A DNA stretch of 55,644 nt from JBKPCD01 sp046727175. Its GTDB lineage: Bacteria; Acidobacteriota; Vicinamibacteria; Vicinamibacterales; 2-12-FULL-66-21. Positions 17,687 to 26,316 of the stretch are shown piece by piece (positions within the stretch are counted from its first letter, which is position 1; each line of letters begins with the position of its first letter). Made by a program: the position numbers and the translations under genes. Below the pieces are notes generated by a model. The model did not search any database, was not told the DNA's origin, and saw nothing but the letters and a program-made list of their open reading frames with translations. Location: assembly GCA_046727175.1 (NCBI GenBank), contig JBKPCD010000229.1, forward strand, positions 1 through 55,644. The letters run 5' to 3'.

Positions 17687-18046
17687 TCAGCGCGGCGCCT
17701 TGGCGCGTCGTCGTGCAGCGGCCCTGGCAGTGCGGGGACGACCGCCAAGCCGGCCGTTCCTGCGCGAGGCGCGCGCCTTGGTTGCGCTCCGGTGCGCGCC
17801 CACCAGAGCGGCGACGCCAACGATATCGACCTTCGTCTTCCCTCGACCTGAGAAGCGCGCCACGCGGACGCGTGCATCTGGCCGACTTGTCGGGTGCGCC
17901 TCCAGGTAGGCCGTCAGCACGTCGCGAATGGCGCGTTCGGCCTTCGCCGGGGTCTCGGCCGCGGCATACACGGGCAGCCCCGGCACGTACGCGCTCACAG
18001 CACCGCTCGACTCGGTTTCAAGGACAATCGGATAAAGAACCGTCAT
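17687..18046 (-). CDS. hicB: HicB-like antitoxin
   Basis: 119 residues. The N-terminus YPIVLETESSGAVSAYVPGL, then PVYAAAETPAKAERAIRDVL, is the HicB RNase-H-like fold that binds and neutralises HicA. The C-terminus is unusually basic (GRPRTARAAARRRAKAPR) and replaces the usual ribbon-helix-helix, perhaps binding DNA. Its ATG overlaps the hicA stop (ATGA). Confidence 0.78.
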   Translation of the reverse strand: MTVLYPIVLETESSGAVSAYVPGLPVYAAAETPAKAERAIRDVLTAYLEAHPTSRPDARVRVARFSGRGKTKVDIVGVAALVGAHRSATKARASRRNGRLGGRPRTARAAARRRAKAPR

Positions 18047-18230
18047 TCGACACCGGCCTCGCGCAGGATGCGGTTGCCCAGCCGGCCGGCGTCTTTCTTG
18101 GTGTGAACGGCCACCCAGACTTCCTTGCCGGACGTGGATGTTTCAACAGCAGGTGACTGCTGCCCTTCCCGGACCGGACTTCGACGAATCCCGCAGCCTT
18201 CAGCTTGCGGATCACCTCGGCCCAGGTCAC
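18043..18230 (-). pseudogene. hicA: HicA-like toxin, one-base frameshift
   Basis: ATG at 18230 gives MTWAEVIRKLKAAGFVEVRS then GKGSSHLLLKH, with the catalytic His region of HicA mRNA interferases intact. After LLLKH the frame goes wrong, but the neighbouring frame reads SGKEVWVAVHTKKDAGRLGN then RILREAGVE and stops exactly at the hicB start. One missing base near 18135 explains it. Translation as given would produce an altered, probably inactive tail. Confidence 0.78.
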
Positions 18231-18493
18231 GCGGATATCGTAAAACCTAACGCTCGGTTATGTCAACGCAGCCAACGAGCGGTCCAGAGCAACGGGTTCG
18301 ATCTCTATTTGCGGTCGCCGCTGAGATCGGCGGCAAGTCGTTGAAGGTGGTTGCCCGTGAAAGGCGGCTTCCGGGTCGAGTGGCTGCGCCATCGTAACGC
18401 CCGCCGTTCCCTTCGGCCCAACATGAACTCGTCAGACCGCCGACGACGATCGGCCGGAATCCGTGGACACCCCTTGGCTGAAGATTCCCGATC

Positions 18494-19081
18494 TCAGAAA
18501 TAGACGGTCGCTCCCAGCGTCCACATCGATCCCCGGTGTCCCGGAAGCAGCTTACCGATGAATCCCCCGTCCTTGTCGTCGTGGAAGTCGAGGAACGTAT
18601 AACGGTAGTCGCCGTGGAAACCGAAGTGTCTGCCGGCCAGGATCTCGAGGCCGACACCGGCATGCCAGCCGAATTCGGTCGTGCTGACGCTCAGATCTCC
18701 GGGGCTGTCGAGTGCCTCGACCTTGCGCCGATACCAGCCTGGTCCGCCCAGCAGGAACGGAGCCACGCTGCCGCTGGCCATGCGCATGAGGATCGACGCC
18801 TGGATCGGAGTCTCCGTGACTTTCTGATTGAGGAGCTCGAACGATTCTGAATGCCGATCCAGGGCGACCTCGAGTCCAAAACGCTGGGAGATGAGGCGTA
18901 TCTGACCGCCGACGAAGCGCACGGAGTCTACGTCGGCATCGACGTCAGGTGTGACCCAGGCCATGCGCGCGCCGATTCCAAACCCCTGAGCGCGGACGGG
19001 CGCCGTCCAGGCCAGCAGCCCAGCCAAGGCGAGCATCGGTATCGTGGCCTGACGCACCGGGATCGTGCAAACGGATCGCAT
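18494..19081 (-). CDS. outer-membrane beta-barrel protein
   Basis: 195 residues from ATG 19081 (GGAG nine bases upstream). Sec signal (MLALAGLLAWTAPVRAQ) then alternating strands: GFGIGARMAWVTPDVD, VRFVGGQIRLIS, SVAPFLLGGPGWY, FGWHAGVGLEILAGRHFGFH, GDYRYTFLDF and a final strand MWTLGATVYF with terminal Phe. This is the layout of small eight-stranded OmpA/OmpW-like barrels. Function unknown. No obvious operon partner. Confidence 0.75.
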   Translation of the reverse strand: MRSVCTIPVRQATIPMLALAGLLAWTAPVRAQGFGIGARMAWVTPDVDADVDSVRFVGGQIRLISQRFGLEVALDRHSESFELLNQKVTETPIQASILMRMASGSVAPFLLGGPGWYRRKVEALDSPGDLSVSTTEFGWHAGVGLEILAGRHFGFHGDYRYTFLDFHDDKDGGFIGKLLPGHRGSMWTLGATVYF

Positions 19082-19102
19082 GGCTGAACTCCGGCCTGAC
19101 AC

Positions 19103-19444
19103 TCCTCACAGCCGATCGCCGAAGGTTGGAAAGGCTTATTTGTCTTTTATCGGAACGGGACGCCTGGAACTCCAGCTCGCGATCGGGTTGCTCGACGAGC
19201 TTCTCGTGTTCGAGCGTGAAGGTTGGTCAGCCGTGCAAGCGCGATTCAGTTGTTGGAACGGCCCGCCACGGGTGCAACATTTGGGGAGATTCGGGCGACG
19301 TCGGATCCCGCTTGCGAGAAGGCGATGGCTAGAAGCAGTTCGGTGGTGACCCAAGGAGGAATCGAACCGCTGATCGTTACTGCGGCGTTGATCTCGAGTC
19401 CCGACATTCTTACAAGCGCCCAGGCCGAGAAAGAGTTTGGTGAT
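19103..19444. other. gap containing a tRNA-3'-end-like sequence
   Basis: No protein gene is convincing. The only notable content is the tRNA-like scar at 19344-19368. Confidence 0.4.
19344..19368 (-). other. tRNA 3'-end-like sequence, possible att scar
   Basis: Read on the minus strand the 25 bases start GGTTCGATTCCTCC, continue TTGGGTC and end ACCA, like the T-loop, 3' T-stem, acceptor strand and CCA of a tRNA. The 5' T-stem strand would need GGAGG but is only GG after unrelated sequence, and no 5' acceptor GACCCAA occurs within 80 bp, so it is not a tRNA gene. Such 3' ends are typical integrase attachment cores. Confidence 0.4.
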
Positions 19445-19906
19445 TCACTCCACGCGCGACCCTCGAAGATTCGGAATTCGCTCGAGCGGCTCATTCGAAG
19501 CCAGGCGCTCAATTTGCCGCGTCAGCGCGTCTTGCATAGTCTTATCCAGGTCAGCGGTCGAATTGCGGCAGCGTTCGTAAAAAACCAGTGCATCTTGTCG
19601 CCGGCCGCGGCGCACCATAAAGTTCCCGAGCCGGAGGAGCGCGCCGAAATTCTTCGCGTTCAGGTCCAGCACCTGTCGCAAGTCGGCTTCGTACAGATCC
19701 AAGTCGGGCGTTCGTGAGTTACGGAGCCGCCGATCGGCGCGCCGCAGAAGACGCTGCTCTGCGAGCGCCGGGATGTGAAAAGTTCCACGATAGATCAGCA
19801 GATTGCCGATCCGCTCCGTTGGCTGCGCACTGCTAAAGACTTGGAGTCCGCGTCTGCTCGTGAAGATGCTGGTTGCATGATGCAGACATATAGGTAGCCT
19901 CTCGAT
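19445..19906 (-). pseudogene. TPR-like C-terminal fragment without start
   Basis: A continuous frame runs from an in-frame TAA at 19907 to the stop at 19445. The first possible start (TTG 19702, MDLYEADLRQVL) lies in the middle of coding-like sequence. Content includes TERIGNLLIYRGTFHIPALA upstream and LDLNAKNFGALLRLGNFMVR, RRGRRQDALVFYERCRN downstream, a TPR-type helical pair. The N-terminus is missing. Confidence 0.5.
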
Positions 19907-20006
19907 TTATCAGCTGGCGAATGGTCTTCGGACTGGTACTGTGCGCGTCGGGGGCAGCCCTGGTAAACTTGCGGTCACAGTTCTCAATGCGAAGGAGTTA
20001 TTGAGC

Positions 20007-20942
20007 ATGACGCGGCGTCTCGCCCACACCGTCCTCGACTCCGCCGTGGCGATCTACGTCTTCAGCGGCGCAGCGGCAGTGGTGACTTGGCGACCGGCGA
20101 CAGGTGCAGCCGCGTCCGGCGTACAGGATCAGGAGCCGGTCGTTCTGGTCGGCGCCGGGGATATTGCCAACTGTGACATCAACGGCGGCTCGGGCGCCGT
20201 TGCGACCGCAGCACTACTCGATAGAATTCCGGGGACGGTGTTCACGGTCGGCGATCACGCGTATCCGTCAGGAACGACGAAGGAGTTTCAGGACTGCTAC
20301 GATACGAGCTGGGGTCGTCACAAGGCGCGGACACGTCCCGCGCCAGGCAACCATGATTACATCACCGCCAACGCGAAGGGGTACTACGATTATTTCGGCG
20401 ACAGCGCGGGCCCAGACCGCCGCGGCTATTACAGCTACAACCTCGGTTCCTGGCATATCGTCTCGCTGAACAGCTTCATTGCCGCCGATCGCCGTTCACC
20501 ACAGATCGAGTGGCTGCGTCGGGATCTGAAGGACAACGGCGCGACGTGTACGCTTGCCTACTGGCACATTCCGGTCTTCAGCTCAGGCCCTCATGGTAGC
20601 GACCTGCGGACATCGGCGCATATGCTGGAGGCCTGGCGGGTGCTCTACGAGTTTCGCGCCGATGTGGTGATTAATGGGCACGATCACGATTACGAACGGT
20701 TCGCGCTACAGGATCCGAAAGGCAAAGCCGATCCACAGCGAGGCGTCAGGGAATTCGTCGTCGGCACGGGTGGAGGAGGCATCTACCAGTTCAGGCAGAT
20801 TCGACCGAACAGCGAGGCGCGCAGCAGTCGGTCTTACGGAGTCCTGAAGTTGACGTTGGGCGCCACGAATTACACGTGGGATTTCGTGTCCGGCGCCGGT
20901 GAGCCGTTTCACGACAGCGGGACCTCAGCGTGCGTGCCGTAA
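20007..20942 (+). CDS. metallophosphoesterase (purple acid phosphatase-like), secreted
   Basis: 311 residues from ATG 20007, behind AAGGAG. A signal/anchor segment (TVLDSAVAIYVFSGAAAVV) precedes the calcineurin-like domain: VLVGAGDIANCD (GDxx), FTVGDHAYPSGT (GDx), RPAPGNHDY (GNHD), LAYWHIPVF and INGHDHDYERF supply the dinuclear metal site. VGTGGGGIY closes the fold. It likely cleaves phosphate esters in the periplasm. The specific substrate is unknown. Confidence 0.85.
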   Translation: MTRRLAHTVLDSAVAIYVFSGAAAVVTWRPATGAAASGVQDQEPVVLVGAGDIANCDINGGSGAVATAALLDRIPGTVFTVGDHAYPSGTTKEFQDCYDTSWGRHKARTRPAPGNHDYITANAKGYYDYFGDSAGPDRRGYYSYNLGSWHIVSLNSFIAADRRSPQIEWLRRDLKDNGATCTLAYWHIPVFSSGPHGSDLRTSAHMLEAWRVLYEFRADVVINGHDHDYERFALQDPKGKADPQRGVREFVVGTGGGGIYQFRQIRPNSEARSSRSYGVLKLTLGATNYTWDFVSGAGEPFHDSGTSACVP

Positions 20943-21330
20943 CCCAATCCGACGTTGGGCCGCCTCCGCTCGTTGCATCGAGCTGCTCAAATGCGAGATG
21001 GTCGCGTCCACCAACACGAACAACCTGAACGAAAAGGAGTTCGGCACTCGACGGGATCCTCAACTGAACGAGGGACGGCACGAACCACACGACCGCCGCC
21101 ACGGTCGAGAAGCCCAGTGGCGAGCGCCCGGCCGCTTCGGGCGGTCTAGGACGAAATAACTTCTCCGAACTCCTTCCCATACTTCCCACTGCTTCTGGCC
21201 AGCCTATACTCGAAAGTCCGGGGACAACAAAACGGGTGGCTGACGTGGCGACGCTGCTTCAAGGAGTTTGCGCCGCTCTTGTTCCGCTAGCGCAATGGCT
21301 CGTTCCGGTCAGGAACTGGAGGAGGCCCCT
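20943..21330. other. 388-bp gap without a supported gene
   Basis: Minus-strand open frames exist (for example 20791-21189) but overlap the phosphoesterase and show no family. Nothing else is seen beyond the ribosome-binding site GGAGGAGG of the next relic. Confidence 0.35.
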
Positions 21331-21982
21331 ATGAAGATTGATCGCAGAGCCTTCATGAAGTCTCTGTCACCGGGGGGCCGCAGAGGCGCCCTCCCCGCCG
21401 CCTGGGCGACCTCGCGCTCCGCCGCGCGAGCGCGCACACCGCCAGCTCTGGCGCGGGCGGAAGCCCGGCTCTCACCGGCGACCATCACGAAGATTCGCCG
21501 TCTTCTATCCGCCCAACTACAATCCCAACGGACCGCAGGCGTTTTCCTCAGAGCAACATGGTGGGCGGAGGCGGACTGCTCGGCGCTCAGGCACGTGGCG
21601 GAACCGTCTTCGATTCCCGCTCGAGTATCCGCCTGATTGGCGAGGCGGCCCGGCAGATCAGCGATGGTACGCACAAGGTGGGCATCGTGCCGCACTTCAC
21701 GAGTCCGATCGGAAGCCCTGGCCATTTGCACACGATGATGGCATTCCCGGTCAGGTGCTGATGGAATACAACTACGGCGAACGGCTCGTGGACTACCTCC
21801 CGGAATTCCTCGAGTGCAGGAACGGGAAAGTGTGGTCCAACGATCGGCCGGGACTCGGTGTGACGCTCGACGAGAAGCGGCTGACATTCGTCGAGGAATT
21901 CATCACCGCGGCGCCGGACCGACATATCGCCGCGCCGACGGATCGCTCACTCACTGGTAGACGGGATCGCTCCAGAAAGTGA
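21331..21982 (+). pseudogene. MR/MLE-family enzyme reduced to its two ends
   Basis: ATG 21331 follows a strong GGAGGAGG and encodes the Tat-like MKIDRRAFMKSL. After TITKIR the frame breaks, but the next frame reads VFYPPNYNPNGPQAF, then another gives FPQSNMVGGGGLLGAQA and leads directly into LIGEAARQISDGTHKVGIV and PHFTSPIG, which belong near the enzyme's C-terminus. A last shift at about 21753 gives GQVLMEYNYGERLVDYLPEF and DRPGLGVTLDEKRL. About 250 residues, including the metal ligands, are gone. Confidence 0.78.
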
Positions 21983-22016
21983 ATGGAAGATGCCGTGGCG
22001 GAACGATGGAGCACTT

Positions 22017-23291
22017 ATGCGACAACCAGATCGCAGAACGTTCTTGAAGGGTGGACTGCTGTCGATCGCGGGGCTCGCGGGATTGCCGTCTTTTTCGGCG
22101 GCCGTGAGGAGGGTGAGCGTTCCCTACAACCGTCCAAAACTGAAGATCACTGACATCCGCACCGCCGAAGTGCGAGTGCACGGCTATCAGGTGCACGTTC
22201 GCGTGTACACGGATCAGGGAATCGTCGGTCAGGGCGAAACCACCGATGCCGCGATGGGCAACGTGCCGCTCATCCGATCCTTTGCGCGCCTACTCGTCGG
22301 CCAGGACCCGCTCAACGTCGAGGCTGCCTTCGAACGGATCCGCACCTCGGGCGTCTTCGCCGGCGCGCAGGCCGGCCAGTACGTGACGGCGCTGACCGGG
22401 ATCGAAATCGCGCTGTGGGATCTGGCCGGCAAAGCGCTGGGTGTGCCAGTGTACCAGTTGCTCGGCGGCAAGGTGCGCGACCGCGCCCGCGTCTACTGCG
22501 ATTCCGGTTCGCGCGAAATGATCCCCGGCGACGAGCAATCCAAGGCGCGCATTCGCCAGATCCAGGAGTTGGGCTTCACCGCCGCCAAGATCGACATCGA
22601 CGACGCGCTCGATCCCGCGCGCTTCGATCGCCTCAACTGGACCGCATCGAACGGCGAAATCGATCACATGGTCGCGAAGGTGGCGTTTACGCGCGAACAC
22701 TATCCGAAGAATTTCGATCTGGCGGTGGACATGCACGCGCGCTACGACGCGGGCACCGGAAAGCGCGTGGCCAAGGAACTGGAGCCGTTCAAGCTCATGT
22801 TCCTCGAAGAACCGGTACCAGCCGAAAACATCGACGCCATGCGCGACGTCCGGGAATCCACCAGCACGCCCATCTGCTGCGGCGAGAACGTCTATTTGCG
22901 TTGGGGCTTTCGCGAGATTCTCGAGAAGCGCGCGGCCGACATCATCATGCCTGACTTGCAGAAATGCGGCGGCTTGCTCGAGGGCCGCAAGATTGCCGAT
23001 ATGGCGCACACGTACTATGTGCCGGTCGCGCCGCACGCGGTCACGTCGCCCATCGGCATGATGGCGACCGCGCATGTGTGCGCCGCGATTCCGAATTTCC
23101 TGGTGCAGGAGTGGCACTGGATCGATTCGCTCGACCTCTGGCGCAACTGGGTGAAGGAAGGCGAAATCATTCAGAAGGGCTACATCACGCCGCCGGACCG
23201 GCCAGGGCTCGGCGTGGAGATGAATGACGATGGCGCGCGCAAAGCGCAGGTGCCGGGCACCCCGTGGTTCGAGCCCGCGACTCGAGGTTGA
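22017..23291 (+). CDS. mandelate racemase/muconate lactonizing family enzyme, Tat-exported
   Basis: 424 residues from ATG 22017 (GGAG seven bases upstream). QPDRRTFLKGGLLSIAGLAG is a twin-arginine signal. Barrel motifs in order: KIDIDDALDP (Lys/Asp acid-base region), LAVDMHARYD (metal Asp), MFLEEPVPAEN (metal Glu), ICCGENVY (metal Glu), IMPDLQKCGG and APHAVTSPIGMM with the catalytic His. A complete enolase-superfamily enzyme, probably an acid-sugar dehydratase. RraA-like gene follows after 10 bp. Confidence 0.88.
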   Translation: MRQPDRRTFLKGGLLSIAGLAGLPSFSAAVRRVSVPYNRPKLKITDIRTAEVRVHGYQVHVRVYTDQGIVGQGETTDAAMGNVPLIRSFARLLVGQDPLNVEAAFERIRTSGVFAGAQAGQYVTALTGIEIALWDLAGKALGVPVYQLLGGKVRDRARVYCDSGSREMIPGDEQSKARIRQIQELGFTAAKIDIDDALDPARFDRLNWTASNGEIDHMVAKVAFTREHYPKNFDLAVDMHARYDAGTGKRVAKELEPFKLMFLEEPVPAENIDAMRDVRESTSTPICCGENVYLRWGFREILEKRAADIIMPDLQKCGGLLEGRKIADMAHTYYVPVAPHAVTSPIGMMATAHVCAAIPNFLVQEWHWIDSLDLWRNWVKEGEIIQKGYITPPDRPGLGVEMNDDGARKAQVPGTPWFEPATRG

Positions 23292-23301
23292 GGAAGCAAC
23301 C

Positions 23302-24279
23302 ATGCGCTTCGATTCTTGCCGCGTTCATGCACGATTCGCTCTTGCAGCTGCCCTGGTCGCCCTGGGTGCGGCACAGGCCTTCGCGCAACCGGGAGTCCTA
23401 ACCCGCGAGTTGCTGATCAAGTACACGCCCGACTGGACAGGCGAGCGTTTTCCAGACGGCCGGCCGAAGGTGCCCGACGGGATCCTCGAGCGCATGAAAT
23501 CGGTGACGCTCGAAGAGGCGTGGGCTCAACTGCGCACTGCCGGATTCAACCATCAGTACGAGGACGGGTGGCTTTCGATTCATCCGGGGAACGTGCTGGT
23601 CGGCCGCGCGCTGACCGCTCAGTGGCTGCCCGGTCGTCCGGACGTCCATAAAGCGATTGAGGAGCAGGGCAAGAAAGATGGACGCGTGGGAGGCCAGAAT
23701 GCGTGGCCCGTCGACATGCTCCAGCCAGGCGATGTCTACGTGTGCGACCACTTCGGGCTGAAGCAGGACGGACCCTCAATCGGCGATAACGTCGCGAACG
23801 CCATCTATGCCCGAAGCCACAACGGCATCGTCTACGATGGCGCCGTGCGGGACATCCGTGGATTGAACGAGCTGGAGAACTTCGTCGCGTTCGTCCGCCA
23901 CTACGATCCCTCACATCACTTCAGCACGCTCTCGAGCGGTCCGCGGCTGAATTCCACGATGATCGGCATCAACACGCCGATTCGCATCGGCCAGGCCACG
24001 GTGATGCCCGGCGATGTGGTGCTGGGCCGCGACGGCGGCGTGATTTTCATCCCGCCGCAGCTCGCCGAACAGGTCGTGCAATACGCCGAGCTGACTCGCC
24101 TGCGCGATTTATTCGGCCACCAACGGCTGCGCGAGGGCAAGTACACGGCCGGTCAAATCGACGCCGCCTGGACTGCCGCCATCGAGGCGGATTTCACCGG
24201 CTGGTTGCGCGACAACATCGACAAGCTTCCGGTGGCAAGAGAACAGGTGCAGGAGATTCTCAAGCGGCGCCAGAGATAA
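23302..24279 (+). CDS. RraA-family protein with secretion signal
   Basis: 325 residues from ATG 23302. A clear Sec signal (FALAAALVALGAAQAFAQ) precedes about 90 residues with no domain I recognise, then the RraA fold: PGDVYVCDHFG, GPSIGDNVANAIYARSHNGI and YDGAVRDIRGL, which matches the substrate-loop and Arg-Asp motif of HMG/CHA aldolase-type RraA proteins (PGDVVLGRDGGVIFIP near the end). Known relatives cleave 4-hydroxy-4-methyl-2-oxoglutarate-type acids or inhibit RNase E. An exported version next to an exported MR/MLE enzyme suggests periplasmic acid catabolism. Confidence 0.8.
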   Translation: MRFDSCRVHARFALAAALVALGAAQAFAQPGVLTRELLIKYTPDWTGERFPDGRPKVPDGILERMKSVTLEEAWAQLRTAGFNHQYEDGWLSIHPGNVLVGRALTAQWLPGRPDVHKAIEEQGKKDGRVGGQNAWPVDMLQPGDVYVCDHFGLKQDGPSIGDNVANAIYARSHNGIVYDGAVRDIRGLNELENFVAFVRHYDPSHHFSTLSSGPRLNSTMIGINTPIRIGQATVMPGDVVLGRDGGVIFIPPQLAEQVVQYAELTRLRDLFGHQRLREGKYTAGQIDAAWTAAIEADFTGWLRDNIDKLPVAREQVQEILKRRQR

Positions 24280-24333
24280 CGATCGATCGTGCCGTTGGGC
24301 GCGGTCTCAGTTTTGCAGGATGCGCCACTTTCC

Positions 24334-24590
24334 TCAGAAAAACTGCGAATCCTTGAATCGGTTGGCGTCGCTGTGTTCGGTGAAAATGTCCGTCAGCCGC
24401 TCTAATCGCTCGGCATCCTGAATGCTGAAGTTGTAAAGTCGCGATCGGTCCGGCAGCACCTGCTCGAGCGTGACGAGCCGGCCGGCTTTTCGACAGGCAG
24501 CTGCCGCAGCATCAGCGCATCCAGCAGGCTGAAGATCGCCGTGTTCGCGCCGAGCCCGAGCGCCAAAGACAGGATCGCCAGGGCAAGCTC
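24334..24590 (-). pseudogene. ADOP-type permease, N-terminal relic
   Basis: Minus strand reads LALAILSLALGLGANTAIFS, LLDALMLRQLPVEKP, the first helix and motif of ADOP permeases. One frame over it continues GRLVTLEQVLPDRSRLYNFS, IQDAERLERLTDIFTE, and stops at 24334. Frameshift near 24490, and the remaining 90 percent of the gene is absent. Confidence 0.72.
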
Positions 24591-24832
24591 CTTTCACCGA
24601 CGAAGGAACTCGGGCCGAGCAATTTGCCTGCCGTGAAGGGACCGATGATGTCGAGTTGAAGTCGGCTTCACTACGCGCCTGGAGCTCTTATCTACGCTGA
24701 AAGGCAGGAACGCGATGCTCAATGACACACGAACGGCGTTTCTTGGTGTGCATGTCGGGACGACGGTGTTCAACGTCGGACATCGAGATGGTCGCGCGCC
24801 TTGATCCCGCGATCGTCGGCTATGCTAGATCA

Positions 24833-25582
24833 ATGATCAAGCTTGTCCTGCTTCGTCACGGCGAGAGTACGTGGAACAAAGAGAATCGGTTCACCGGCTG
24901 GACCGATGTCGATCTCACCGATACCGGCCGGGAGGAAGCGGCAGCTGCGGGCCGACTGCTGAAGGAGGGAGGCTACGAGTTCGATGTCGCCTATACGTCG
25001 GTTCTGACGCGCGCGATCCGCACGCTTTTCATCGCACTCGACGAGCTCAATCGCCTCTGGATCACGGTCCACAAAAGCTGGCGCTTGAACGAGCGGCACT
25101 ACGGCGCGCTCCAGGGACTGAACAAGGCCGAAACGGCTGCGAAGCACGGACAGGCGCAGACGAAGCTCTGGCGCCGCAGCTACGACATACCTCCGCCACC
25201 GCTCTCCTTTGACGACCCGCGCCACCCGTCGCACGATCCCCGCTACGCGTCGGTCGATCCGAAGGACCTTCCCGCGACCGAGTGTTTGAAGGATACGGTC
25301 ACGCGATTTCTGCCGTTCTGGCACGAGCGGATCGTCCCGGCGATCCGGCGGCGGGAGCGCGTCGTCATTGCCGCCCACGGAAACAGCCTGCGTGCGCTCG
25401 TCAAGTTTCTCGACAACGTCTCCGACACCGACATCGTCGAGCTGAATATTCCGACCGGAATTCCGCTCGTGTACGAGCTCGATGACGACTTGCGCCCGAT
25501 CCGCAGCTACTACCTTGGAGATCCCGAGGCTGCGCGACGAGCCGCAGAGAAGGTCGCCGCGCAGGCAAAGGGGCCGGCTTAG
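24833..25582 (+). CDS. gpmA: 2,3-bisphosphoglycerate-dependent phosphoglycerate mutase
   Basis: 249 residues, full length for the family. LVLLRHGESTWNKENRFTGW has the catalytic phospho-His, NERHYGALQGLNKAETA and VIAAHGNSLRALVKFLDN supply the second His and the substrate loop, and ELNIPTGIPLVYELDDDLRP closes the core. It interconverts 3- and 2-phosphoglycerate in glycolysis and gluconeogenesis, in the cytoplasm. The C-terminal Ala-rich extension is slightly longer than in E. coli. Start ATG 24833; longer in-frame extensions lack family signal. Confidence 0.95.
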   Translation: MIKLVLLRHGESTWNKENRFTGWTDVDLTDTGREEAAAAGRLLKEGGYEFDVAYTSVLTRAIRTLFIALDELNRLWITVHKSWRLNERHYGALQGLNKAETAAKHGQAQTKLWRRSYDIPPPPLSFDDPRHPSHDPRYASVDPKDLPATECLKDTVTRFLPFWHERIVPAIRRRERVVIAAHGNSLRALVKFLDNVSDTDIVELNIPTGIPLVYELDDDLRPIRSYYLGDPEAARRAAEKVAAQAKGPA

Positions 25583-25623
25583 GTTTGACGCGTCCACGTG
25601 CTCATGGTTGACTAGAGTTAACC

Positions 25624-25884
25624 TTGGCTGATCTCGTGAATATCCCCATCAACGCAAAGCGTTTGCGCGCCTCACTGCCAGAAGTGGTCGAGCGAGTCCG
25701 AAAGGGCGCGCGTTTTACGGTCATCTATCGAAGTCGCCCGGCGTTTCAGATCGTCCCTGTGAACGATCTCGGGCAGACGCCGGCCGCACTCGCAGACGAT
25801 CCGCTCTTTCAGGCCCCCGCGGTCGGACGTTCTTCTGACGGGCGCAAGGCCGCCGACCATGATGCGCTCCTCTACGGCCGATGA
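25624..25884 (+). CDS. Phd/YefM-type antitoxin
   Basis: 86 residues from TTG 25624 (a GTG at 25636 is possible). NIPINAKRLRASLPEVVERV, KGARFTVIYRSRPAFQIVP is the Phd/YefM DNA-binding fold. The C-terminal part (PAALADDPLFQ onward) would be the toxin-binding tail. Its stop overlaps the start of the PIN gene (ATGA), so the two are translationally coupled. Confidence 0.8.
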   Translation: MADLVNIPINAKRLRASLPEVVERVRKGARFTVIYRSRPAFQIVPVNDLGQTPAALADDPLFQAPAVGRSSDGRKAADHDALLYGR

Positions 25885-26316
25885 AGCCGGTCTTCGTCGA
25901 CACTGCCGGCTGGATGGCGTGCGCGGACAGCGCCGATCCAGGCGCACGAGCGTGCCCGTCACTCACGGGATGCCGCGCTCGAATCGGGCCGGACGCTGAT
26001 CACGACTGACTTCGTCGCCGATGAGACGCTTACGCTCATCAGAATCCGACTCGGTCTCGATGCCGCCGAGAAATGGTGGCATCAGGTCGACGGAAGTCCA
26101 CGTCTGCGATGGGAACGCATTGACAGTGACCGTTTCGAGCGAGCGCGACAGGTGTTCTTCCGCTATCGAGACAAGCGCTTCTCCTTCACTGACTGTACGA
26201 GCTTCGTTACCATGCAGGAACTCCGATTGACCGACGCCATCACGACCGATGATCACTTTCGTCAAATGGGATTCCACATGCTGCCGCAACCACGCAGCCG
26301 AGTTCGACGCAAGTAA
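25881..26316 (+). pseudogene. PIN-domain (VapC-like) toxin, frameshifted
   Basis: ATG 25881 gives MKPVFVDTAGWMACADSAD with the first catalytic Asp of PIN nucleases. The frame then reaches an early stop, whereas removing one C near 25938 restores QAHERARHSRDAALESG, LITTDFVADETLTLIRIRLG (with conserved acidic residue) and FSFTDCTSFVTMQELRL, DAITTDDHFRQMGF to TAA 26314. All PIN acidic positions are present in the repaired protein of about 145 residues. Confidence 0.78.

Noticed and set aside
18240..18490. Integron attC site beside hicAB (CCTAAC...GGTTA)
   Set aside because: The spacing and inner boxes do not fit an attC hairpin, and there is no integron integrase nearby.
19344..19430. tRNA gene on the minus strand
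   Set aside because: Only the 3' part matches. No acceptor 5' strand, D-arm or full T-stem partner is present.
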